Positions 8,701 to 20,800 of a stretch of DNA of 32,144 nucleotides are shown piece after piece (positions within the stretch are counted from its first letter, which is position 1; each line of letters begins with the position of its first letter). The position numbers and the translations under genes were made by a program. The stretch comes from Echinostoma caproni. Lineage: Eukaryota; Platyhelminthes; Trematoda; Plagiorchiida; Echinostomatidae. The notes under the pieces were generated by a model. That model worked only from the letters and a program-made list of their open reading frames with translations, was not told where the DNA came from and did not search any database. The stretch spans positions 30,446-62,589 of the forward strand of contig UZAN01041180.1 in assembly GCA_900618425.1 (NCBI GenBank), in the 5' to 3' direction.

Positions 8701-11700
8701 TTGATGATTAGCTGGTTAGTGCTATGGTGACACAAACTTGTTCGTTCAGTCTGTGATTTTAACTTCTGAGTTGTTGGAGAGTGTGAAAGAAACCTACCTC
8801 TATCTTGAAAAGCGAAACTGAAACTGATGTTCGTCTTCAGTTTGGGGTTATATGTCGGCTGTGAAAGAATATGGATTTTTCAGAACGACCAATCCGAACA
8901 AAAAGTAAATCAACTACTGACAACTGTATCTCACTGGTTTTGATCATTGTTTGTACACGATAACTGCTTACTGACAACTGTCATTATATTCTGGTTACCA
9001 ATAATTTGTAAAACGTATAAAATATGTAGGATGATACTAGAGAAACTTTATCTACCCCAGTCCGATTCATGAATACAGTGAATCTAACTGGTAAAATAGT
9101 AGCATGTCGCATATGGTTACAGGAAGTCCAGGTTTGCGGGTTGGGTCCGTGTTAATTTTAGGCACAAAAAGGGGTTTCTTTAGCCGAATCCTCCTCCACT
9201 GTTGCAGTACTCGGTTGCAATCATAACTCGATAGTTAACCCCCAGCCGTATGGAGGTTGCAGAATAACTCGATCATGTTCATAGCGGGATTTTTGTCAGC
9301 TAGGTGTGAAACAATCACACTGCTAAGTGGCTAAATCGCTACTGTATTCCACCACATTCGGATGATATTCATGAATCCATTCGGACACTCAGAATGATTT
9401 TCCGGCATGCTTGGTTATTGAATGTCGAGAATGTAAGTTTGTAAGTTTATAAGGTTAAGAGAACAAACCAACTGAGATCGCATGTTCGATATTATTCAAA
9501 GCTCTTTATCAGACCCTCTAGGTGGGAAAGCTCAACTTATTGTTCGCGGTTAGGTCAGTTGTGTATTAAGATTGAAGGACGGAGTACCCGATTCTGTCAT
9601 CCATCCCATGTATATTCATTCACCTGTTTCCATGGCATAACAGACATGGGTCTCACGGTCAGGCGCTTGTCCGGACGGATTTGTTAACACTGCTCCACTT
9701 GGCCGAACACCGGGCTGATTAAATCACATACCAGTGTAATACTCTTATAACCAACCGGAAACTGATTGCTATGAACCTAATCGAGACATTCTGAAAACCT
9801 TTAACAGCTTCGTGATCAATTATCGAGGCACATCAGCCACCGGAAACTAGCCACAACAGAAGTGATAGGACTGATTTTGTACCATCTCTTGTGCCCTAAA
9901 TTAATTGTTTAGGCGCTTGTACGATCCCCCTCCCCAGACACGATCTACGATCGGGTGGATGAACAAATTATTATGTAATCATTGAATCTCTCGTCCGGTT
10001 TTCAGACAATATCAACACGCAGTAATCTGTGATACAAATTGTTCCTTCCCCAAGACAGTCTACCCCTGTTGTGTCCCGTTTAATAAGGTGAATAAGCACG
10101 CAGTGAACTAAGCGTTACGTTTATTGTAGTTGGCACACATTTAGTAAAACTTGCCTTGAGAAAGGTTACCTACGATGACCGAAACGTTGGCGAACATAAT
10201 TCTCTACCGACATCACTGTGTTATTAACAATTTAACATTCACAATAAAAATGACATGGTGCATCGATTTTTCGATACGCTCCAAACATCTGTGGTTCTTG
10301 TGATTTCGTAAACCCCTCGGGAAGCACGGGAAGACAGTAGAAACAAACTCAACCAATCAAATGAATGTGGCATGGATTGGCTGTAACAGACTTATGCATG
10401 AGACACGAAATTACTCATTCTTCGATAGGATTTTTTTCATTCATTTAACTGCCAAATTCACTCACGGACGCTCCCTTCAGAAAGAATGTCAGGTGACTGC
10501 ACCGTAGGTTATCCATTCAATCAAATAAATGCGTCAGAACTCTAAGATGTTCAGGTTTCATTGCTCTCGAAAGTGAGAGAATTGTTCAATTTTATCCTTT
10601 TCAGGGTAGCTTCATACTGTGCTTACTTTTGTTCCTCTACACTTGTATCTCCGGCTTTGATTGAATAAATATTTGAACATTCACAGGTGCAGCAACATCA
10701 ATGGGTTTGCTGCCAATTGGAAAAATGTGAAAATCGTACGTGTCAGTTTGGGTGTGATCAGTATAAAAAAATATGACAACAAAATATCCATTCTTTTGGA
10801 TTGAATTGATCAATAATAACACTTCCATTACCTACATTCATGTTGCAGATGATCACAGAAATGAAACGATTGAGGAATAAGTTGACTTTTACACCCCCGT
10901 ATTATAGTGCCTAGATGCCGATGTTAAGTAAATCTCATTGTTCCCAGTGAGTAAATGTGTGACAGCAGATCCTAAGTGAACTGATCCACATGAACTTTAC
11001 ACAGTATAGTGCAACTAAAAGAGTCAAAACAAGCATAAAATCAAGCACCTGGAACCTAAAACAAAGATTGAATGAGTTTGTTTCAGGCATTCGGATGAAT
11101 CAGTGCATTTGCAAGGGTTCTTTTGCAGATTTTTTCTGTCGGCTAAGAAACACCGATGAATGTTACTCATTGAGATAAAAGAATAAAATTTAGTTAAGTA
11201 ATCTGTTACTCACGCCGTTGGCAGGTCGCTATTCTTCTCTGGTGTAAATGATGATGTGTAGGATTGTGTGCGAAAAGCTCACATTCCTTGACGAACTAGT
11301 GACTGTGTCGTCTCATTTTGTGTGTATGTATTAGAGTAGACTGAGAATACTCCAGATACGAAGGAATCCACCTAATCGTACAACTACGAGAGATGAAAAT
11401 GGTCTTGCGAAGTATTTGTTATGCACACAAATTAGTGCAAATTATAGCCTTTACTTTCTCGAAATTACGAAGAAACCAACAATGCCCTTACGAAAACGAT
11501 TAAGAATTTTATGCTACTGCATTTGGTTTGCACTTTAAGTGTAAACAAACATATCTACTCAAAATTTATTTGACTTTGGGATTCGATTGAACATTATTAA
11601 GAATAATTTATAGTGGAAATGCGTGGACCTGGTTTTGATCCTCTCAATAAGCTACTTACTGACCTATAACAGGGATTTTCCGCGTATTCATAGGAGAAAA

Positions 11701-13034
11701 ATAGACATTTAGGGAAGAAAAATCAATCATTTGGTTATATTGAAGTAAGCTGTTTAGATTAGTGGCGGTAGGCAGCTACTGTTCTCCAAAACACTGCGTG
11801 TACAGCAAAGAATACTCAGTTTTGGTGAAACACTAGAAAGAAACCTCTATGATGAACAGTATAAGGTTAGGTGTGTAGTTTTATGAAGGCCACTGTTTTT
11901 ATTCATGGCTGTACGAGTGTTTTGCATGATATTTATTTTACAACTTTGACATTTTCAGGAATGTTCATAAGGTATTTATTAAAAAGGCTCCAAATGGAAA
12001 CTGCGTAGTGGTTTGTTTTGTGATGATATCTGCGATGCTCCAATCTCTGAATGAAGTAAGATGTAATTGAATAGGGACAGTAATATAAAAGTGGATGTCT
12101 AAACAATATCGTTTGAATTATGGAAGCATTCAAGAGAAGGGGTTGCGATCAATAAGCGAAATTAGCAAATCTCTGCTGAAAGCTATAAGCCTCTCACAAT
12201 GAATACATTGAGCAAATGTGCCAACCAGAGCAATTTACTTACCTGTTGCCATGATGTACAGGTCTAATGAAATCTGATGTCACCGGTTTTTGATGAGCCC
12301 TTTTTGCGCACAGGTCGGAGTTCATTTCGTCCCCTATATATGTTACCAAAAAAAACAATTAAATGCATGATCAAGTGCTCAGTAATCTCGAAAGGAAGTA
12401 GCCGAAATCTGCCCATATTAAGACGACAACAACAGCAACAAGCGATGCGGCCTGAATTTTACGATCTAGGAGCCACATTTAACCCAACGTTTCCGCAGCG
12501 CAGATACAATATACGCCGACAAAATCAAAGGCGACAGTTACCCACATCGCTCTAACAGTTATCTTCGTTAATGTACCAGAAGCAACAGCAACTTCACGAT
12601 GGGGGATAAGTAGAATAGCTTGGTTACCGGACTGTATTATGCACTCAAATAAACATAGATGTTCACCTAATGAGCATCGTACGTCTCTTCCGTCAACCGT
12701 TTCTATCTCACGCCGAGGAAGGATGAAAAAAACGTCGAGAACGTTTTTCTATATAGTTATCTTTTTGTCAACGTTTCTAGTCGAATAAGAATACTTCCTG
12801 ATTGGTTGTGAACAGAACTTATGCGCTCTCGCACGCGAATCGGAGAATAAACGGGTTGTATTGATTCGCAGAGTCCGCAAGTTAGATGATCCAGACGAAT
12901 CTGAGTGCCAATAAAACAACCGTTAATAATGGGGTTTCATTCAAGAACTGATCAGATACCACAATGTGTTCACCACCTCAATCAGCCGACTTCCACGAGA
13001 AACGGAGGTTTCAAGAAACCGTAGCACAGTAATT
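8701..13034. other. No recognisable gene; one retroelement-tail-like motif
   Basis: Mostly unassigned. At 10151-10195 the sequence CCTTGAGAAAGGTTACC...CCGAAACGTTGG resembles a motif found near the 3' ends of several animal retroelements. Frames such as 10637-10828 minus, 11933-12133 minus and 12277-12555 plus (92 codons, with a short glutamine run from CAACAACAGCAACAA) lack family resemblance. I see no splice-bordered exon I would defend. Confidence 0.45.
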
Positions 13035-14640
13035 TATTTCGAATATAAAGATCTCAGATAAGCATATCGATGCCACCAGAAAAGTTATAGAAGAAATCTC
13101 GGCACTAAGGCATGCAGGACGCGTTTCAACTACTTCATCTGAAGCAGCCTAATTCTTGGAAGTCCAGTTCTATGAACTGTTGTCAAATGACAAAGTCGGA
13201 TTGCAACCTCCATACTTTCTGCCGTGTCCCATACCGCCAATAGACTACCCTTACCTTCGAATTTGAAACGGTAAAAGCCAAAGAATTGGCGCTGAGTAAG
13301 AATTCATTCCTAGAAGAAGATAACATCCACCCACAGACTCCAATATCCTTGACAAACCACATATCTGAAATAATCTCTTATTTATAGAAGCATTTTCAAC
13401 AATACGGTGCTTTTTCAGTCCTTGAAACACTGTTCCATTTCACACACAAAGTTGGCTGCCGAAGTGATCCTCCGAACTATCGTCCAGTTTCACTCCTTCA
13501 TATTCTGTCATAAGTAATGAGATCAATTGTTTCTGACTTTCTGATGGAGCAATTGGAGAAATATAACGTTTTTTCGCTTTTGACGGGGTTAACCGTTGTA
13601 TACTGCAGCGAAACCTCCATAACTACGGTGTCTGAAGACTGCAGTTTGACTGAATTTAGGAATTTGTTCGACAACGTAACGTATTGGTTACAGTGAATGG
13701 TCCTCATCGGGACCAAGTGGGGCCTTCCGTGGAATTCTAAAAGAATCCGATCTTTTTCCTAGCATTCATAAACGATCTACTAGATTTCCTTGGAGAAGAG
13801 GCACCATTATTCACTGAAGACACTGAAAGATGAAGAACGGTACAACTTCATGAAGATTAGGAAACATTACAGATAACTCTCGACGCAACTTGCTGATGGT
13901 CTATCACTAATTACATCAAATTCAACGCTGAGCAATGCAAGGTCGTATTGCTTTGTTCCAAGGGTCACTTAGCATACGTACTTGATAGTTAGGCATTACC
14001 GCGTGCTCCAAACAAGAAGCATTTGATATTCATTGTTCATGAGGACCATAAAGCGAGTTGGATTACCAACAGGTGCTTTGGCTCATTCGAAGCAGATTTA
14101 TTGCCCCGCTTGCCATCTGCAAACATCAGACCACACTCCGAATACGCTACACAAGCTGGGAACTCATAGCTAATTGACGATCAAAAGGCACTAAAAATTC
14201 CGCGGAGAACAGCAATCAAAATGATCAAAGTGTCGTAAAACCTGCGGTGAATGACTGCATATTCTTGAACCGTATTCGTCTGAACACCGTCGAATACGAC
14301 GAAAAATGATCCTCGTATAAAGAATACAACAATAATCTAATCATCCGTGTAAAACTCTAAAAACGCCATCTAGGAATGGTCACCTCAGAGGGGCTTCTGT
14401 TTGAACTTTTGCTTCCAAAACGCCGGCCTCAGCGTTTGTTTTACCTGGAACTCTCTTCCACTTCAGGTTATTTGTTCTCCGCTCATCGACTCGTTCAAGG
14501 CACGGTTCGGTGAAGCATTGAAGAACCTAACTGTTCAGCACCCATGGGTGAACATTATTATTTGCTATTTCATGGTACTACCAACCGAACCCAGTGTATA
14601 CAGCTCCTATGGGATTCAATAAGCATTAGCTTTTTAATTT
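13035..14640 (+). pseudogene. CR1/jockey-like non-LTR retrotransposon remnant, second copy
   Basis: A longer but more decayed LINE fragment in the same orientation as the one at 1793-2835. Near the start, 'EEISALRHAGRVSTTSSEAA' resembles the linker between endonuclease and reverse transcriptase. At 13451-13498 'GCRSDPPNYRPVSLL' gives the diagnostic NYRPVSLL block (13475-13498), followed by 'VMRSIVSDFLMEQLEKYNVFS'-like residues. 'FLAFINDLLDFL' lies near 13760-13795. The catalytic FADD site has decayed to Phe-Thr-Glu-Asp (about 13808-13825). The tail includes 'ANIRPHSEYATQAGNS' and, at 14446-14469, 'WNSLPLQV' followed by 'DSFKARFGEALKN'. Many stops and frame changes and the lost catalytic aspartate make it inactive. 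Confidence 0.85.
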
Positions 14641-14984
14641 ACCGATAATAGAAATTTGAATACGAAACCGGATTTTTGATAACTTTCTTTCTGGTACATG
14701 CTACGGTGTAATGTAATTTGCCAGATTAAGAGCATTTTTTGTTTTTCCAAACCTAAAATCTTTTCCTGTGAGTAAAACCAGGTCAAACAAATCATGTTTG
14801 CAGGGTTCATTTAAGTAAATACCCCGACTGTTGTATCAAATTAAAAACCAATAACCTGCGAATTTTCTCTTGAACATCTTGCAACAGACATTGACACAAT
14901 TTTCCTATTTATGAAGTATTTACTTAGCACGAGCTTATTATCAACCGATTTGTGCCAGAATAGTGTATTTCACTGTTACAATCC

Positions 14985-15480
14985 CTTAGTATTAATTAAC
15001 GAAATCGAATTGACTCTTGTGACTTTCTCGCCCGAGTTCATCAGAGGGAACGGTGTTCGTTGGGGTTACTGCAACTTTCCTTTTTCTAGACGTTTTTATA
15101 GGTTTGATACTGGAATGAGCTCTTTAATCGTGCATGAGAAATGGCATCAATTTACTCCCAGATTATAGAATGACTAATCTAGAGCGTACAGACGACATTA
15201 TACTGCTAAATGAAGATCCAGTTAAGTTTCTGGCTAGTTTGAATACCTGTGTAGCCATGATCAGCAAGCTTCCTGCGCATTCAAAGCTACAGGAATGGGT
15301 TGGTCCAGCTACGAATCTCACTCAAATGGAAGAAGTTTATTTTGACGGCCATATCTCATCCCGCGGAAGCATTGTGGATGAAGTGTCGGCTGGCAGACAG
15401 AAGGTTTCATTGACATTTGCTAACTTAAGTCATCTGTGGTCATGACGTCCGGCTGTTTGTGAACGGCCGAGTAGATGCTG
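14985..15480 (+). pseudogene. RTE/SR2-like non-LTR retrotransposon, reverse transcriptase fragment
   Basis: Several frames together show 'FSPEFIRGNGVRWGYCNFPF', which resembles the conserved GVRQGCPLSPFLF-type block. 'GINLLPDYRMTNLERTDDII' follows, in which the Asp-Asp catalytic pair survives (15191-15196) but the residues before it are Arg-Thr instead of Tyr-Ala. Next come 'LLNEDPVKF', 'LQEWVGPATNLT', 'ISSRGSIVDEVSAGRQK', 'LTFANLSHLW' and, after a stop, 'HDVRLFVNGRVDAAV'. Sequence beyond about 15480 no longer fits. This is the palm-to-thumb part of a LINE reverse transcriptase of the type common in trematodes. The RTE/SR2 label is inferred from motif pattern. Stops and frame changes make it non-functional. 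Confidence 0.82.
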
Positions 15481-15484
15481 CAGT

Positions 15485-17355
15485 ATTCAATGGTTAGAGA
15501 TACTAAGAGATATTGATGAGTGCCGTGAACCGTGGCGCTCGTGTTTCTTCTCAAAGTTTGCAACGTTTGTCTATCGGAAGAGACAATTCGATTACCGATT
15601 ATTCCATATTTTACAATCCTTTTTGTTATTACCTGTATCGGGATGAATAATATCTGACGCATTCCCTTACTTCAGCTCAGTAGTGGGGTTAGAATCGCCT
15701 AAAACGTAGTCACCGGGTTACGTGTACGACTGTCATCGATTCCGTGCTGCAGAATCAAACTATTGGCCGTGTTCGCAGCACATTTATCAAGGTTTGATAG
15801 AATTATCGTTCGGATAGTACTGTGGAGGGGCGTTTATTCGTATGTCAATTACGGTGTTTACTGTAGATGAACATATGCTGATATGAAGTAGTGTGTGTGG
15901 AGTAGTGTGTTGTTGGTCTGTAGAACAAAGAGCAGTTTCGACTTAGGTATGATCCTTACATGCTTGGCGGTGAACGTTTTCTCTCCGGAGTTTCTAAGTT
16001 TCTGTTCCCACATTTTCGATGCCTTATGTTCCTCCTAAAGAACCATCAACAGGGTTCTTGACTGCGTTCAACTTCGTCAAATTCTGTTCCAAATCTGTGT
16101 TTCGAATGAATAGATTTAAAGAAAAAAATCTCTTTAGTGCTTCTGTTATGTACATTTGCCCGACAATTTACCGCCTCTGAACTATCAGGTGTGTTCAGTC
16201 GTGTATCGAAGTGGTGCAAAACTCTGAAGAATGTGATTACGTGAAACGTGTGCATACACGCACTTCTTTGGCAAGTAAGTCGGGTTTCTTCCTGTTAGAA
16301 GCATCTAACCCACCCACACAATACCGAATCATAGTCATGATTCGCAAGTGAACAGATTGAGAAAAGCCTGTCAGAACAAATATAGCCAGGGTCGCAAAAT
16401 AATAGATATATGAAAAAGGATTACGCATCCTGGGTACATGTAAATGATTGTTGGATGGGCGTTCCCAAACAGTGTTAGGAACCGTAAAACCAGTGATGAG
16501 TGATTGCCGATGATTTGGTTGACTGGTGCTGGGCACAGAAGAACATGAAGGACAGGATTCTGCCTGGCGAGCAGCAATATTAGGCCATTGGCATAAACCT
16601 GTTTCCCCATCGGTAGCACTTGGCTATATAGGAGTATAATGTGAAAAGTCGACAAAAGTCAAATGATATTAGGGATGGCGATTTCGTCATGTTAACTACA
16701 ATATCCCCATAAATTCATATGTAAAGCCGACACATCAACACAGAAGATTGAATCACTTGAATGTAAACAGAGTAATTTGATAATAAATTACACTGCGTCA
16801 GATTTAAGTTGAAGAATTTGATCAAGTTCTTTCAATGAAGCTGCAAGACAATTCAAGTGGTATCTGGTTATTAATCGGGTCTAATTTGATACGATCTCTA
16901 TCTCCTTAAGTTTCGGTCTTTGTTAATATCGTTTGAGGATTAAACTGGAGGTAAATGAACCATTATTCAACACAAATGTACAGCGTTTTTGCGACCGCGT
17001 ATGGTATTCACATCTTTTGCCTGTTTTTTTTATGATAGTCAAAAGATTCATATTCATATTGGACAAACATTATCCTGCACTGTCGTGCGCCGGTTTTTGT
17101 TCCTGTCTTTTGGCTGTTCATTCGGAAGAACATTAGGAAAAAGACCGGAAAGATGGAAAGTAGGATCAACGAGAAAATATTGAATTTCAGTGGATTAATG
17201 TTGCAGAGAAGCTGACAAGACGCATGGACGCCACTGCTTATGAAACTCAGTCACATCACTCAGTGTTTCTAACCCTCGGTTTCGATCATCCTGGGGTCCC
17301 CATTCAGGGAGCCTAACGGGACCTATGTGACTCAGACTCCAAGTTAGGGTGTTCA
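15485..17355. other. No recognisable gene between two LINE fragments
   Basis: Unassigned. On the minus strand two overlapping frames are open at 16237-16536 (99 codons) and 16371-16655 (94 codons). The first contains one hydrophobic stretch that could span a membrane ('YYFATLAIFVLTG'). Neither has recognisable family motifs or clear splice borders, so I leave them unannotated. Confidence 0.45.
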
Positions 17356-17359
17356 TGTA

Positions 17360-17885
17360 ATCATGCCAGACTCACTCTAGCTGGGGAAGTGATAGACCAA
17401 GTGGATAAGTTTTGCTATTTGGGCAGCTATATCTCACCCGGTGGACGCATCACGGATGAAGTGTCAGCTCGCACATAGAAGGCTCGATTGGCATTTGCCA
17501 ACGTGATACATCTGTGGCGCCTGCGGGACATCCGGCTGTCTGTTAGGGGCGAGTGTATGTTGCAGCAGTTTTACCAGTTCTACTATATGGTGCAGAAACT
17601 TGGCCGTTAGGGAAACAGGATAAAGAAAGACTGTCGGTGTTTGAACACCGCTGTCCACGTAGCATCGCACGAATCTGGTGGGGTAGCCAGACGAGTGATG
17701 TTGAGGCTAGGCACAGAGTTTTAGGTGAATGCGGTCGCCCACTGGAGCAAATGGTTGACCTCCATAGACTAAGTTGGTTGGGGTATGTGTTACGCATGTC
17801 CCCAAAGAGGTTGCCATGGCGAGCGATGTTCTCCGAGGCAGGTGATGGGTGGAATAAAGCCAAGAGTGGTCAAGCTAAAACCTAG
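17360..17885 (+). pseudogene. RTE/SR2-like non-LTR retrotransposon, C-terminal fragment
   Basis: A clear translation runs 'RLTLAGEVIDQVDKFCYLGS' then 'YISPGGRITDEVSART', a TAG stop at 17476-17478, 'KARLAFANVIHLWRLRDIRL' and, after a one-base frame change near 17545-17552, 'VYVAAVLPVLLYGAETWPLG'. It continues with 'VFEHRCPRSIARIWWGSQTS', 'HRVLGECGRPLEQMVDLHRL' and 'SWLGYVLRMSPKRLPWRAMF', ending at a stop at 17883-17885. This is the thumb and C-terminal region typical of trematode LINE proteins, including the LLYGAETW and WLGYVLRM blocks. Upstream polymerase motifs are absent, as expected of a 5'-truncated copy. It shares the DEVSA...LAFAN...HLW region with the fragment at 14985-15480, so it is a second insertion and not a continuation of that one. 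Confidence 0.92.
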
Positions 17886-20800
17886 ATAGCCAAAAATTAT
17901 CCGTTATCCATATTTTAGAGGGAGAAATAATAGTTCAGGATTGTATCAACTACGAGAAATTGCATTGTTTCGTAGGTAATATCCTAAGTCTCACTACATA
18001 TGCTTACTTGGCTGACATTCAGTTGATTTCACTTGTCTACTAGGTTTTACTCATCGCATGATCACTAGTAGCCCAGCGTAAGTGGCTTTTGTTAGAGGTG
18101 ATTCATTTTATGGTTAATTATATTTATTGACTATCTTTCTTGACGAAATCTCAAAGTGAGTTCAAGTATTTTAGTCACAAATTTGAGTTCAAAAATAGGC
18201 TGATTCAGTTCAGTGTTACAGAGGAACATGTCAACAGTCAACCCAGAAGTGAAATATTACAATAATTTTGCTTCAATTCCGGTGGTATGAGCAGAAAAGC
18301 TTTAGCTTCGTGAGGCAACCTGCACGTTGAATAACTCATAAGATTTGTGAGAACTGTAGTGTAAAAACAAAAGAGTTTTGTTATTTTAACCGTTGAAGTG
18401 AAACGTTTCACTTACATCTGATTGCGTTTGTCGCTACGTACGGTGTTGAAATTATTTCTTATAGAACAGGCAATTGCATTCTAACCCGTTAGGGATTTAT
18501 TCTAGACTGCATGATACCACTGCATTCTCTACACGCTGGTGCATTTGTTGCACTTCTTGGAAATGCTTTCAACTGAAGATGCAACCATCGTAAAAAGACT
18601 TTACTCAAGGCTTGTTCTCCGCTTATTTGATGTACACTTCATGCTTGGTTCGCAACTTCAATGAAAGGTCGGAGTTGTGCTCAGAAGCGAACTGCAAAGC
18701 TCCGGGGATTCCTGAATATCACAACCGGCGCATATTCATCGGTGCAAAGCAAACCAGCTTGATACGATTCCGCCGTGGTTGCGGATTATTCCCTTGAATT
18801 GCCAGTTGAAATCCTGTTAACTACAATGGTATGGTCAAACCTCACACTGACAAACGAATCAACAGACCTGAAAAGCTGCCTTGTGGCTTACTATGGTGGG
18901 CAATTCAAAAGAATAATTGTTCTACTTTTTGCACGACGTTACAAAACATACCTCCAGACAAAAATATTACCATCAGTTTATCAATAATCTTGATACAAAT
19001 AACTTCTTCGGATAATAGGTGAGCATTTTTTGATTGAGTTTTAATACCCGGTGTTGGCTGAACTAAACTTCGACAAGAGGGAATGAAAAGGATCAGCTTC
19101 TTGCAAGTAGGGAAGAAGGATCGGAGTGGTTTACTTTTTAGTGATGGTGTGTATACTTAAACTACAAACAGCACTTAGTTTAACTAAGCAAATACACAGT
19201 CAAGTGCCTCAGTTTTCACATTGGAAAATAACTCAGGGAGGTCAGTTTTACGGTCCGCTTCTTACGGATGTGTTGTCTCGTCGATCAAATGGAGTAATTA
19301 GTTGAATCGGGTACTCCAATTTTACATTTACGTGAATAAAGAAGCATATCGAATCCAATCAGTGTCATTCAACTCAGTTGGAGAGGTATTGTGAATCGGT
19401 TCTGACTATCACTGGAGAAAACTCAAATTCACCAGCGACGCTTAGTTTATCTATTCTATATATCTAATTCACTGACAAGAGGAAAACTCTGACTTCATGA
19501 TCACTTAATCGCAGTTATCATCAAAACGGTGGAAAGACAAAAGTATCCTACCAGCCACATGTATCTTCAACACAATGCCAATTTTTTAAACAATAAATAC
19601 TAAATAAATGCAAAAGTTAAAGACCACCGGACATAAGGAATCGATGGGGAGTGCTTGTTGATCGGAAACAAGGTAGTAGCTCCACCATGGCGAGGCGAGG
19701 CTAGCCACAAAGTTTAGTTGTTTGCAGAGGTTTGGTTTGTGCCGCTGAATGACTACGGCTTCAATAAACCGTAATATCCTCTCAGAAAATGCGTTCAGTA
19801 CTCAGCTTTGTGGATTTACTATGTTCTGCGGGGTATGAAACAGTTCACGCTTCTTTCTCTGCAGTTGTTGTTTGGAAAACTACCATACACCAATCGTATC
19901 CGAGGAAAATTCGACTCATTTAGTTCTTAATAAATAAAGTACTAACTTCAGATATTTTCTTCTGGTTTCACAATCATTACGCGTGATACAGGTTTCTCAG
20001 CTTCTTGAGATCTTTTCAACTCTGATACCTCTTGATTTCATTGATGTGACAGCTTACAACTGTCGTGCTTGAGAAATCGCCGTCACACAGAGATATCAGA
20101 ATGGAAAGAAACGGCGAAATGGATTATATGGCAACCAAAACACATTTTCACATATGCACATGTAGCAGTGAGTATTAGGCCTGGTCCCCAAAATAAGATA
20201 CCATCAAACGTTAAATTTGTAATCTAACAGATATGACGGTGAATGATTTACGAAAGATTGCGTGACCGATGCACTTAGATTTTTGGAGCGTGACCTGCAG
20301 CAATGCTGAATTTTTATGTGGTTATTACATGTGGTTAGGATGAAATATAGAAAGAATCGGTCTCCGCTATTACTAAAAATTGGTTACCTTTAAACATACA
20401 TAATTAAAGTGTACATGGGTGTGAAAAATACTAACGACGGTTAATTGAATCACAAATTAGACAATAATATATGATGAGCAAAGTTCCATTTAAATGAATT
20501 ACGCAAATGAATATCAATAAAATTGTTATTGCTGTAATTGTTTTTGAGTCGTGTGAACTAGAGCGCCAGTGATGGCAGCCTCTCTTGTGTCTTTATGGAG
20601 TCTCATCGGTATGCTACCCTGTTCGATCCAGGTGGGTGTTTGGATTTGTGGAATTTTAGTCATGAAGTTGAATGGGATCGGAGGAGTGCGATGAGAGAGA
20701 CAGGATCTACTCTTGAAATTCAGCTTTAGGAAAGAAAGAGGTGGCATTGAGTTAATTACATGAAAGGCTGGCGTTGGTCGGTGGAAAAGGGGTTATCGGA

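Noticed and set aside
12277..12555. Glutamine-containing 92-codon frame as a possible regulatory protein
   Set aside because: The Gln run is short and comes from a CAACAACAGCAACAA repeat. Nothing else in the frame is recognisable.
20526..20747. B-box-like GTTCGATCC as another SINE
   Set aside because: No A box at any plausible distance and no alignment with the other SINE copies.
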